Of a stretch of DNA of 64,000 nucleotides, positions 34,884-45,982 are shown in pieces. Origin of the DNA: Collybia mongolica (lineage: Eukaryota > Basidiomycota > Agaricomycetes > Agaricales > Clitocybaceae); the NCBI GenBank assembly GCA_013420905.1, contig JAAXNY010000013.1, positions 496,001 to 560,000 on the forward strand, written 5' to 3'. Every line of letters begins with the position of its first letter. The first letter of the stretch is position 1. Below the pieces are notes generated by a model, which did not search any database, was not told where the DNA came from, and saw only the letters and a program-made list of their open reading frames with translations. Position numbers and translations under genes: made by a program.

Positions 34884-36352
34884 GGTTTTTCTTGCTTGCA
34901 TTACTGTTCTCTTGCTTTTTTGTTTCTTTTTTGTTTTGGAACTTGTCTAGGACCCAAGATCTGGTAGATATCTTACTTAGTGCAACTATATGTAATTGCT
35001 CATTTTGTATTCATCTTGTCTGTACAATGGAGGTTGGATGCTGAATGGGTTAGAGTACATGTTTTGAAGTGATTGTAAATATAATGCATTTCTATGATAA
35101 ATATACACACTGTGCCAGATTCTGAGGTTCAGGTGATATATAAGGGTAAATAATGGCTGGTCTCTTCTAGGTTGTAGATATTTGAGAGAGTGGCCTTATA
35201 CATCCACGCAAAATTGGTGCCTCGAGTCGTTTTAGGGCAGAGAAGATACAGGGGGGGCACGTGTGATGCCGCCTAGCAGTGCCCTTAATTCGCCTGCAGT
35301 TCCTTGCCTTCAAGGTACATACTTACATTGAATTGGATCATAGCCGATGTATGTCGTTCTTCACCTTTTATGTATCCCTGGTCCTTGCCGACAGTAAATC
35401 ACAGAGACCCGCTCAGCCCGGCGTCCCCTGCTAGTACGTATTTTGTCTGGTCAAGATTTCTATCCGGCCGACTCTTGGTTCAAAGACCTTGGAATTTCCA
35501 ATGGACCGAATTCGAAGGTGCGCGGCGTCACGACAACGGGGCGGGAGCAGTGGAGCAGGACAATGAAATGGGGGCTTTCGGAAGGCTCAAAGGCTGGGAT
35601 CTTCTATATTATTATTTCGGTAAAATGTTAGCTTCAGTCTGGTGATACTTTTCTTGGATCTGGGGTCGTAGCACTTTTATTAATTCACTGGCAACTCCAG
35701 GCCCTTTGCGGGAGTTGCGGGCTGGCTTAGCTGTGCCTATGAAACGGTCGGTTAATAACCTGGCCTTCGCCAATGAGGCTGTGGCGTCAACATAAACCCA
35801 GCCTGGCAGCAGACTGTTTCTAAGCGCATATCCCTCCTCCCACGACGGCGGTTATGAAAATTTCAGGCTGTAACATCGTCTCACAGTATGGACATGTCCC
35901 CATTGATGCTGAATGATACAGGCTCAAAAGGCTACGGGTGTTGTTTTATCACATAGCTCCTGTCTGCTCCTGTCAGCCCCGGTCTTTCTAACTCGGAATA
36001 GCGCTTGAATGAACAGCGCAGCACCACAGCCACTTGGAGACCATATGAGACTCTTGGAGATGAGATTGATGTGCATCACTTGGCAGGGTCATTGGTACTT
36101 TGTCGACACCGATGAGCGACAAAAATCCGGGTTTTTAACTGCTCAGTGCAAGTGAACTCGAATTCGAGGCATGTTGTCATCTGAACAAACCCAAACAAAA
36201 CATTAGGATGGTTAGATGGAGGAAAGTCGATTTTTGCTTCCATATGATGTGGGTTACTGATGTCAGGGTTCGATTCAGGTACGCACAGGAACGGGACTGC
36301 TTGAGAATTTGAAACGGAATTGTCTTTTTTTGGACAACCACGCTAGTCCTCA
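34884..36352. other. intergenic, no gene recognised
   Basis: AT-rich near 34.9-35.2 kb (3' side of the methyltransferase), then ordinary composition. Frames at 35304-35645 and 35443-35631 show no family resemblance and no convincing ATG-led model. The right end is the promoter of the peptide precursor gene. Confidence 0.45.
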
Positions 36353-36358
36353 TATAAA
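36353..36358 (+). promoter_or_regulatory. TATA box of the peptide precursor gene
   Basis: TATAAA lies 50 bp upstream of the ATG at 36408. Position and sequence suit a strong, regulated promoter with a short leader, as is common for small secreted fungal proteins. Confidence 0.5.
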
Positions 36359-36407
36359 ACCTACCCGGAAAATGTTACGTGCCCTGCACTAATTCCCCAC
36401 TTCCAAG

Positions 36408-36967
36408 ATGCGTCTCCCAAGCCTTTTTCTCGTTGCCGCCTCCATGATCGTGCTCTCCAGCGCGAACTACGCTGTAAGTTCTCAATGTATTTGCTCTTTG
36501 TATCTACGGCCCTAATGATGGTTGTTTGGGTTGGTTTTCAGGCTCATGGTCAGATTGCACGCAGTGTCGAAGAGGGGCATGAGGCCCCAGGAGTGGTGGG
36601 TTTTTAAGTTGGATTACTCGGCCCAACAGTTTATTGATCGATCACTTCCTCAACATAGAATGCCCCTGCTTGGAAGAGAGAGGCAAAACCACCTGGCTGG
36701 AAACGAGTCGCCGAGGCCGCACCCGAACCAACACCTCTTAATTGGAAACGTGTTGCAGAGGCAGCACCGACTCCCCCTAACTGGAAGCGCGAAGCTGAGG
36801 CAAAGCCTCCCAATTGGAAACGCGAAGCTGAAGCAAAACCTCCCAACTGGAAGCGCGAAGCTGAGGCGAAACCTCCTAATTGGAAGCGAGAGGCTGAGGC
36901 AGCCCCTGCGCCTACTCCTCCCAACTGGAAGCGTATGGAGAAGAAAAGAGGAACTCCTAACTGGTAG
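36408..36967 (+). CDS. secreted Kex2-processed repeat peptide precursor (alpha-factor-like)
   Basis: Exons 36408-36473, 36542-36595 and 36659-36967 give 142 aa. Residues 1-22 form a signal peptide (MRLPSLFLVAASMIVLSSANYA). A short pro-segment follows, then nine short units that each end in Trp, eight of them followed by Lys-Arg: NAPAW, KPPGW, a PLNW unit, two TPPNW units, KPPNW three times, and a final GTPNW at the stop. Spacers are EA, EAEA or VAEA, so the repeat reads W-KR-EAEA-x. This is the layout of yeast alpha-factor precursor: Kex2 cuts after KR, a Ste13-type dipeptidyl peptidase removes x-Ala pairs, and a carboxypeptidase trims KR. Expected products are Pro-rich peptides of 5-9 residues with C-terminal Trp. 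Frame and both introns are supported by the repeat itself; the antisense frame is a shadow. Receptor and role unknown. Confidence 0.88.
36659..36950 (+). repeat. tandem repeat encoding KR-EAEA-KPPNW units
   Basis: Imperfect tandem array in the last exon of the precursor. The most regular part (about 36785-36900) has 33-nt units, each coding for EAEA-KPPNW-KR. Flanking units are longer or shorter through added Ala-Pro codons. Silent differences between the units show that they have been separate for some time. Confidence 0.85.
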
Positions 36968-37904
36968 TTGGCGGTCTCTGCACTTATGATATGCTAGGGG
37001 AGGGTGATACTAGGGGGTCATTTTACCCAGAGTATCGGGTCGCGACGACAAGATATCAACGGACTTTTTCTATTATCTTCAAGTTCGCGGAAGTTTCTTG
37101 GATGGAGGTGGTAGTTATACCCAGCACCTCAATTGCCTGTTTTCTTCTCTTCAATATGAGATAGCAGAAGTTGCAGAGCGGGTTTTTTTAAAAGGGATCG
37201 TCGCACCAGCAGCTAAGGACTCATTTCACGCCGAGTTCCGAAGCATGGTTGAGGCTGCGATAGTTACTTGTTGTACTTGGGACATTCGGAGTCGCATCTA
37301 TTGTACTTGATCGATTATTTAAATAAATTTTATTTCGACTTGTCAGTGCCAACCGGGACTCTTCAATAGCCCTCAAATTTGTTATTCTTGTCGCTGTCAC
37401 TTCATCGCCAAAATGCGCGCCTTTCTGTTACCTCCTTTTCTATGTCATCGGAGATATCAACGATGTCTTCAATGCTTCATAACAGGCTTAGACCGACTTT
37501 GCTGCCGCATGGACAATTGGCAGTCAGGGGTTCATCGACCAAGGATTGCGCCCCAGGGGCCAGGGCTGCTGAAGATGTGTGGTTTCCTTCGATTTTGGGG
37601 TTTCAGCACCTCCAATCTAACGCGATTTGAGAGTTTTTGAGCGTTTTCCTGGAGTGCTCGCTAAGGAAACCGCGGACTCTCGGTAATCATAATAACATGA
37701 TCATGGTGCCAAGTTCAACCTCCGTCGGTATCCCGCTATTTTGGCGCCGCTCAAGCTTTCTCGCTTTCTCAAGTAGGACTTCTGTCGCAACAGAAAAGAG
37801 GGTATGCCACAGACAGTACATTCTTGATCCTAGAATCTTCCGAACTCATCATTAGTTGTCCGCGCAGGACTTGGGATCACTCTCACACACCGTGTTGAGA
37901 GTCT
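36968..37904. other. intergenic, no gene recognised
   Basis: Between the peptide precursor and the bestrophin-like gene. Frames at 37098-37310 and 37379-37855 show no family resemblance. The right part probably carries the bestrophin promoter and leader. Confidence 0.45.
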
Positions 37905-40168
37905 ATGTCTTTCCAGACGTCGCCCGTTGCACTAGATGTGAGTTTCGTTCATTGTTCATCGCCGCTCAATCTCCCACTGAAATGCATTTAGAGGGTCGAG
38001 ACACACGTCTCGCACAAGGGCTTTAGTGTTCCTGATCCGTAGGTGCGAAATTTTCCACGCCGTCGGATTCTTATCGTCTGTTCGTGCACAGTTTTGCTCC
38101 CCGGCAAAGGCCTGGTGCTTCTTTTCTCAACGCATTAGCAGCGACCGCCCTTTTCCGCTGCTGGCACATTCTCCTCTTCTTTGCCGGATGGTCGACCCTC
38201 ATCACTATCCTGAACCACCAGGGCCACAAGCTGTTGATCCAACCCACACTGCTTACGGTGTAAACCCCATCGATATGTATTTCCCTCACTATTTCTAACT
38301 CTTGGGCTAGTATCGGTACCGTCATTGGCTTCGTAATATCCTACAGGACAACATCATCTTTTGAGAGATATAATGAAGGGAGACGGTTGTGGTCGCAGGT
38401 GATTTTGGCAAGCCGTACCTTTGCGAGGACAACTTGGTTTCATGTTCCAGGTATGAGCGTTCTATCTCCAACCACGTCCCTACAGGTCTGACGTGGCAGT
38501 GGTGTGGTTTCTAAGACCAGGAGGCGACGGAAAATGTGACGGCGGAGGAAATGGCGGCGCGGTCTATGATTGAGAAGAAATCGGTAATCAACCTCCTCGA
38601 GGCGTTTGCGGTCTCCATCAAGCATTACTTGAGAGGCGAGGACGGCATCTACTATCAGTGCGTCTTGTCTATTTCTTACCTTTGGCATTGTTAATTTGAT
38701 CTCTAGGGACCTGTATCATCTCGTTAAATTTCTCCCTGCATACGCGATGCCCGCTGGAATCCCACCTATGACCGACCATCCTGAGGCCACTACCTCGTTC
38801 AATTCAAACGCTGCCAGTCCCCGTGGCACCGATCCGCGGATCCCATCCTCTCCCGGACAAAGTTCATTCCTATATCAACGGACGTTCTCACCTGCTCCGG
38901 ATATCCTACCAGTGCCGGCCACGACACCGTCGCCGAGGAAACCCCAATTTGTGCGACCTACTCAAACTATTCTGGCACATGCAAGCCCTCGTGAAAAAGT
39001 CATACTCCAGAGGACCGATGAGGGTCTCCTCCTACCGGCCAGCATGCCCCCGAGATATCATATATTCGATTTGTTTCCGTTCTCGCTCCCGATCGAGTAC
39101 TTCACCAATAGAGGGAAAGAAATCAAAGGCAAAAAAGCTGCGAAGTTGAGGGCTAAAATGCGTCAGAAAGCTATCTCCCACAATCTCCCTTTGGAGATTT
39201 CACTCTATCTCGTATGTATCTAGAATGCGTGATACAAAGAGTCCCCTAATTAAATTTTGTGGCAGAGCTCATATGTCTCTGCCTTGCAGTACCGCAAACA
39301 AACCGATGTACCCACAATTAGTACAGCTTTACTCAAGGGCATGGAAAGAACATACTCAATCGTATTTTTGCAGATACTCTTCTCTTTTCATTGAACCAAC
39401 TCGTTGATTCATTGACAGGGTTAGAGCGAATCCTCACGACACCAATTCCATTTTCGTACGCGATTTATTAATCCTTGTTCCCTGGTTACCAACTTATCAT
39501 CTCTCGGTAGATATTCGATTCATCTCTGGGTTGTCACCATCGTCTATTGTCTGGCTCTGGTACTTTATGAGTGTGTTATTTTGGGATTGATACTGACGGG
39601 TCATACCAGCCCTTCCAGATTTGGGTCGCATTGGGCTGGGTAACGATTCCTGGAACGATAATAGCCGTATGTGTTTCTTTTCAAGCCGTGATCCATAGCT
39701 GACGGGCAAATCCGAACCAGTCGTTCATCTTCTTTGGTTTCCTGGTAGCTGGAGAGGAAATCGAGAGTGAACCTTCCCTCTATCTGCTTATATATCTTGT
39801 GGCACTGATACGAATACTAGACCCGTTCGGTTACGACAAAAACGACCTTGTAAGTCACTGTGCTATCTTGGATTGCCTCCACACAGTTTGACAAGCACTC
39901 CATAGAATCTTGACCATTTTACGAACAACATTATCCGTAAGCCGGTGACAGGATTGATGCTACCATTATCTCAAGTGTAGGATCTATAGGTAATGAGCTG
40001 AGGGCCATCACCTCCGCGCCCCCTCCTGATCCAGCCCGATGGGCTTTTGCCCCAGAAAATGATCTTATTTTCAGCCACAACATCGACGGTGAACGTTTCA
40101 CTCCCGATGAGTGGATGAAGAAAGGCCATATTCAAATGCAAAAAACAATGAGTATCATTCAGGTTTAA
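37905..40168 (+). CDS. bestrophin-like (UPF0187) anion channel
   Basis: Fourteen exons: 37905-37937, 37992-38038, 38092-38259, 38311-38450, 38516-38657, 38707-39211, 39266-39320, 39374-39455, 39511-39559, 39610-39666, 39721-39766, 39821-39849, 39906-39936 and 39990-40168, giving 520 aa. Family signatures: ALFRCWHILLFFAGWST, QPTLLTVIGTVIGFVISYR, TTSSFERYNEGRRLWSQVI, LASRTFARTTWFHVP, SVINLLEAFAVSIKHYLRGE, LPLEISLYL, LNQLVDSLTGLERILTTPIP, PFQIWVALGWVTIPGTIIAS, FIFFGFLVAGEEIENPFGYD and LNLDHFTNNIIRNELRAIT. The long loop in exon 6 is Pro/Ser-rich. It is an integral membrane protein, probably passing anions; the compartment cannot be read from sequence. All exon phases agree. The first two exons rest on splice logic only. 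Confidence 0.9.
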
Positions 40169-40480
40169 GGCATTCATGTTATGCTTCTGTATCGCGCATT
40201 ATGTCATTACTCATGGACATCGATCTCCGCATTTTCAGCATTCCCATATACCTACACGACCGCTTCGATCATTATGTTTTCGATGTTTTCGACCTGAACA
40301 CTCGCACTTACATAGTTTTTGTATCTTTAACTCCCCAAATAATATGAATGTCTATATAGTCTGATGTGTAGCCTCTAAGCGTCGCAAATCGTCCCTGAAT
40401 GGTTCAGAAATAAAATATTGTCGAAGTGGCTGCTTGAGCACAAAAACGATCGGAAAAACCTGTGACTCGATTTTACATGC
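40169..40480. other. short intergenic spacer
   Basis: 312 bp between the bestrophin-like stop and the first glycyl-tRNA synthetase ATG. It presumably holds a terminator and the synthetase promoter; no distinct motif stands out. Confidence 0.4.
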
Positions 40481-43021
40481 ATGCGCCTTGGCTTCCTTCC
40501 ACAAGCACTTATCAGAGCTACCTCTCCTTATCACAGGACCCCTTTCATTCAGCGCCGTAACATGGCATCCACCGTCAACAAAATCGCCCATCCGTTTGAC
40601 AAAGTCCAATTTGAAGCTCTGCTGAACCGGAGATTTTTCTACGCACCTGCATTTGAGATCTATGGCGGTACGTCTATCGGAATGGCATAGAATCACTTTC
40701 TTTGCTCACGATTTAGACATCGGATTACAGGCGTCGCTGGATTATACGACTATGGCCCACCGGGCTCATCGCTCCAGGCCAATATCATCGCGGAATGGCG
40801 GAAACACTTCATCATTGAGGAACATATGCTCGAACTCGATACGACAGTTATGACTCCATCCTCCGTGTTCGAGACTTCCGGCCACGTCGCAAGGTTTGCG
40901 GACTGGATGGTGAAGGACACCAAAACTGGAGACGTCCTCCGTGCCGACCATCTCGTCAAGAACGTGCTCGAGGCACGTCTGGCAGGCGATAGGGAGGCGA
41001 GAGGCATCGCTGCTGCACCTCCCTCCGCAGATGACAAGAAAAAGAAGAAGAAGAGCGCAAAGGCGGTTGCTGTGAAATTGGAAGATGAGGTGGTTAAGGA
41101 GTACGAGGTCATCTTGGCTCAGGTGAGTGATTCATAGATTGCCTGTCGGACACAATTTGAGAGGATCCCGTTAGCTGGACAATTATACCGGTGCAGACCT
41201 CGGTGAGCTATGCCGCAAACATACCCTCAGAAATCCCGATACCGACAACGAGGTTGGTGAGCCTCAACTATTCAATCTCATGTTCGCCAGTAGCATTGGC
41301 CCAACAGGCCAACATCCAGGGTAAGAGCCATACTTATATCTCTATTATCTGCGTTGCCGACCATCAAACCAGCTACCTCCGTCCCGAAACTGCCCAAGGC
41401 CACTTCCTCAACTTCTCCCGACTACTCGAATTTAACAACGGCCGCATCCCGTTCGCATCTGCTCAGATCGGTCGCTCCTTCCGCAATGAAATTTCACCCC
41501 GCGCTGGACTCCTTCGCGTGCGAGAATTCACCATGGCCGAAATCGAGCATTTTGTCGACCCCAACGACAAGTCGCACGAACGCTTCTCTGAAGTCCGCGA
41601 TGTTACTCTCGCTCTCCTCAATAGACACGTGCAAGAAGCTGGCAGCAGCCAAATAACGCACATGAGCGTTGGCGAAGCCGTGGACAAAGGTATTATTGCG
41701 AACGAAACGCTGGGGTACTTCGTAGCACGGATATCTCAGTTCTTAATCAAGATCGGTATCAATCCAGAGCGGCTAAGATTCAGGCAGCATATGGGTAATG
41801 AGATGGCCCATTATGCCACGGACTGCTGGGACGCTGAGATCCATAACTCTACTGGGTGGACGGAGTGTGTCGGGTGTGCTGACCGGGCAGCATATGACTT
41901 GAGCGTACACACGCAGAAGACTGGACACCCCCTTGTTGTGCGTCAGGCCCTGAAGGAGCCCATCGTTACAGAGAAAGAGGTCGCAGAATGGAACAAGAAA
42001 AACTTAGGCAAGACATATAAGCAGGATGCCGGCGTTTTGCAGAAGATCGTCGAAGCTATGGAGGAATCCGAGTTACTGAGGCTGAAGAGCGAGCTTGCTC
42101 AAGGGTATGTGCGATTTGGTTCCACCTTCGGAGCTGCTGATTCACGTCAACGTTCAGCTCAACCATGGTCAAGATTGATGGTAGAGAAATCCAGCTAACA
42201 CCCGAAGTTCTTGCCATTGAACGAAAAACGTTCAAGCAATCCAGTATGCATGCTGAACTATGTATATCTCCATATCTAACCCTACCCCTCAGTTCGCGAA
42301 TACACTCCCAACGTCATCGAACCATCGTTCGGCCTTGGTCGGATTCTCTACACGCTCCTAGAACACAGCTTTTGGAGCAGGGAACAAGATGTTGAACGTG
42401 GTGTGAGCCTCTCAGTTGTCCTTTTTCCCGTCGTGTGGCTTATCGTGATCGAATCATAGGTTTTGTCACTACCTCCCGTCGTTGCTCCCACCAAAGTTCT
42501 TATCGTTCCTTTGAGTGCAAGGGATGAATTTGCACCCCTTGTGCAGGAAGTTTGTGAGTGCTTTAAATCTTGCAGAACTCTCCACTGTCTCAACTGATTA
42601 TACCGCCTCTACAGCCTCAAAACTGCGCAGAGCTGGCGTCTTCTCCCGTGTCGATGACTCGAACACGTCAATCGGCAAACGGTATTCTCGCAACGATGAA
42701 TTGGGCACGCCATTTGGTATCACCGTGGATTTTGCCTGTATGTGATTTCTTCCTGACATCTTCAGGACCTATTGACATACGTTGTTACTATTAGCTGTTC
42801 AAAACCGTACAATGACTCTTCGGTAAACTCGGTTTCCTGTCTCGGAAAGATAATCCACTAATTTATGAACAACTCTCAGTGAACGTGACACGACAGACCA
42901 AAGGATTGGCTTTGTTGACGAGGTCATCGCCACAGTTACAGATCTCGTTTTCGGCAATATCACATGGGACGAAGCCTGTGTACGGCTGCCGAAATATGAT
43001 GGTATACAGGCCGTCGAGTAG
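40481..43021 (+). CDS. GRS1: glycyl-tRNA synthetase, probable cytosolic and mitochondrial forms
   Basis: Ten exons: 40481-40667, 40731-41122, 41175-41320, 41373-42104, 42158-42243, 42293-42402, 42460-42553, 42615-42737, 42795-42822 and 42880-43021. They give 679 aa from the first ATG and 652 aa from the ATG at 40562. Class II features: [40 protein letters not shown], motif 2 [38 protein letters not shown], motif 3 [17 protein letters not shown], and the anticodon-binding domain ending GIQAVE. The 27 residues between the two ATGs ([19 protein letters not shown] and on) are basic, Ser/Arg-rich and free of acidic residues, like a mitochondrial targeting peptide. One gene could thus serve both compartments, as in yeast, where GRS1 uses a non-AUG upstream start. 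A lysine-rich insert ([10 protein letters not shown]) sits in the usual eukaryotic insertion. Confidence 0.95.
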
Positions 43022-43412
43022 ACGTTTACTCCGTGAAAGAATATCATCTGTATAGAAATAATAATGTCACGAGCTATGAGGTCTCAGAACTGGTTGTGGA
43101 CCCCGAACACGCATTTTGTTTTCATTCTCCCACCTTGTAATCATGTTATTACGATGGCACCGCTCCATCATTCCGGCGAGGACATTAAGCGCGCTGTGCT
43201 CACAAGGCAATACAGGGTCGAAGCGTGCGAAACGAGAGACTGTCTTATGCATCGTTGTTCTCCTGTGGCCATATATCTAAACTATAGCTAATCCGTGTTC
43301 CTTCCTCGTCGTGCATCTTGTACTGCGCCAGCTCTCTTTCCAGACTATTCCCCCTTTTTTTCTCCAGATTTGAGCCCCAGAAAGCCCTTCAACAGAGAAG
43401 TTTACGAACGTT
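43022..43412. other. intergenic spacer
   Basis: 391 bp between the synthetase stop and the Ost-alpha-like ATG, with no supported feature. Confidence 0.4.
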
Positions 43413-45634
43413 ATGCCGAAACCGGCATGCCCTCTAGAAAACCGACAAGACATCGATGAATCCTCATTCTGGGACACAAATGGAATAAACTGGGATAGGC
43501 ACAGGATTGGGTGGGCCATTGCTGGAGGTTGTGCATGTCTAGTGAGTCTCTGTATCATTCATGGTAGTTCTGGAGAAAATCAATGCTGTGCACTTGTCTA
43601 GACACTTATCATTTCAGCAATAACAGTGATACGACACTGCAGGTGTGTCGAGTATCAACCATTGTAGTCGTTGGACTCGCTTAAGGGCTTGCAGGAGCTA
43701 TACCAACCACCGACAACAACGGCAAATGTACGACGCTTCACTTTCAAAAATACGGACCCTGACCAATAGACTCGTTCAGCCTGCGAATCTTGTATATGCC
43801 TCCCATTTACGCGATCATCTCGTTTTTTTCTTATCGTTTCTTTCGACACTACACATACTATTCTTTCATTGAAATCGGTATGTCAACATCTTCGCGTTTT
43901 GATGATCGTTCCTGATAACTCCTTCGTAGCATATGAGGTATGTGGATCTTTGGCCCCAACGAGGACTGTTCTCCTTACTTATAAGGCTTCTCACAGGCTG
44001 TAACTCTCAGCGCATTTCTGTTAGTCGAACCACTGGCCCGTGGCATTCTATTCTTGACGTTGCGCACTTATCACCTAGGCTTCTGTTGATTGACTATGTG
44101 GCGGCCACTGCATCCGGACATAGTGCAGAAAACGCAATTGCGCGGAAAGATAAGCGGGCATTACCCATTCCTGTATGAGTGCTCGTTCTCTATCTAAATA
44201 TCCGTACTAATACCTGGATAGTTTTGTTTCTGGAGATATAGACCGACCAAAGTACGCCGTGGGTTTTCTTTCTAGATGCTGTGCTCAGTTATTCTTGACA
44301 ACAGGCCTATTTCATGTATACTGTCAAAGTGAGTCCCCACATTTTTTCACGGCTCCCCTCATTTGCTCATACCAGTCATTCCAGTGGTCTGTTCTCCAAT
44401 ACGTAATAATTAGGCCTCGTGCGCTCCTAAACTACTCTCTTTTAACCCTACGATTCTCACCCTTTCGTGACAGTTGTCTCCCTTGTTGGCATCGTCTGCG
44501 AAAAGTTTGACGTCCTCTGCGAAGCCGCTGGTTTCAGTGTCCATTACGCGAGCGTTTACCTGGAAGCAGTTAATTTTGCCAGCATCAGGTCAGTGATTCT
44601 CCCTAATTGTATCGGGAGCCTCATAAGACTAACATGGCATGAATAACCTTGAAGTATTGCACTATATGGACTCCTCGTGTTCCATGGCCTTACGGCACAG
44701 GAGCTTAAAGGACGCCGGCCGCTTGCTAAATTCCTGTGCATCAAGCTAATCGTGATGTTCACTTTCTATCAATCTTTCGTTGTAAGTTGACGACCTGTGA
44801 AATGGTTGTTTTTCTAAGTGGTTTTCGCAGTTTCATGCTTTAGAAGGAAAATATATTAAGCGTAAGCAATTCTTTGTTATTGGCCTAAATACTCCGTGAG
44901 TGATTTGTAAGACTGATTCTGTCAGCGACACAATATTGGACTGCTACCAATATAGCTAATGGGTTGAATGCCCTTGCCATCTGCATCGAGGTGAGCGTCT
45001 GTTGAACTGAGCCGGTCGCATCAATACTCAAGACAGTGGTCGCAGATGGTGTTGTTCTCGGCGCTCATGATGTGGGCATATACCCCTGCCGAATACAAGA
45101 TCAAGCCTGGGGCCCATGCAACCAGCATCTGGCGACCACTCTGGGACTCGTGCGTACAATTTTTACCACCTTGTCTTTTTTCTGTCGGACCCATATCGTT
45201 TTACGATGCTTTCTAGAATCAATTTTTGTGAGACATTGTCTGCTCGCACTCCCCCGCTTTTGGCTGATTTCATGTTTCCCTTCCTCTCCACAGCCGACTT
45301 TGCCTTAGAAATCATTGGTTCCATTAGATTTTTCATTGAATATGCACGTGGAAAACCACACACCCGCGGGCATGGCCATCGCTTAGACGGAGATGACTCC
45401 GATAAAATGGGATTTGGAGAGGCTTTCGGCGTTAGCACCAGCCATGCTGCCGTGGCTACATCTCCTCCATCCGAATTTCTTGGTGGCAGCCGCACCGCGA
45501 CTCGACATGGGGGCAATGCTGCTCGCCCAAGTTACGACGAACATATCCATCTGGCGTCATATCCGAGCTACCCAGCCCGGGAACCCCTTCCCCACAGTAT
45601 TGATAGCACTCAGTCCCTGGGCCGTGCGATGTAA
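43413..45634 (+). CDS. Ost-alpha/TMEM184 (DUF300) family membrane protein
   Basis: Seventeen exons give 435 aa: 43413-43541, 43602-43642, 43695-43727, 43780-43877, 43930-43937, 43997-44019, 44079-44172, 44222-44251, 44305-44328, 44385-44418, 44474-44588, 44655-44781, 44831-44861, 44926-44990, 45046-45149, 45217-45227 and 45294-45634. Signatures of the organic solute transporter alpha family: HRQQRQILRILYMPPIYAI, ISFFSYRFFRHYTYYS, FLLLLIDYVAATA, FCFWRYRPTK, YFMYTVKWSVLQYVIIRP, FLCIKLIVMFTFYQSF, QYWTATNIANGLNALAICIE, FSALMMWAYTPAEYK and INFSDFALEIIGSIRFF. About seven membrane helices; a Ser/Pro-rich cytosolic tail follows. Fungal and plant members are linked to vacuolar or endomembrane function; the substrate is unknown. 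Exons 5 (8 nt) and 16 (11 nt) are micro-exons, each needed to keep the conserved sequence. Confidence 0.9.
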
Positions 45635-45982
45635 ATAATAAACTCGGGCTCGATATCGGATATATGGACCATCTTTAGTAATGTACCTTCCATATCTACT
45701 TGAACACGGCGGATGCTTTCAGTTTCCCGGATAATAAGCTTTAATCAGATCTGCTTAGCGGCTACGGAAGTCTGTGTTTGCCTCATGCCTTAGTACTTTA
45801 CTGCAGAAACGGGCGCCTATAATCATCACGATTCGGCGTCATCAAGGATTGGAAGCGCACGGTAGCCAAACCACGTTGCTGGCATTCCTGGGTCCTCATG
45901 CATTCCTCGTTTGTTTTCATCACGAGGGGATTGCTTATTGACCTTTTTCACACAAACCTCACCTTGGTTGTTGGTGCTAGGT
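45635..45982. other. intergenic spacer
   Basis: 348 bp between the Ost-alpha-like stop and the proposed start of the NLR pseudogene. Nothing further recognised. Confidence 0.4.

Noticed and set aside
35110..35120. CACTGTG near the end of the methyltransferase gene as a second CACTA end
   Set aside because: No inverse partner, target duplication or subterminal motif cluster nearby. The methyltransferase exons on its left form one continuous gene.
36631..36924. Minus-strand frame with repeated FQLGGFASASR units
   Set aside because: It is the antisense of the KR-EAEA repeat. The plus-strand frame has a signal peptide, valid introns and Kex2 sites; the minus frame has none of these.
43413..45634. 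Seven-helix protein near a pheromone-like precursor, considered as a mating-type GPCR (Ste2/Ste3)
   Set aside because: The conserved blocks (RILYMPPIYAI, FWRYRPTK, WSVLQYVIIRP) are those of the Ost-alpha/DUF300 family, not of pheromone receptors.
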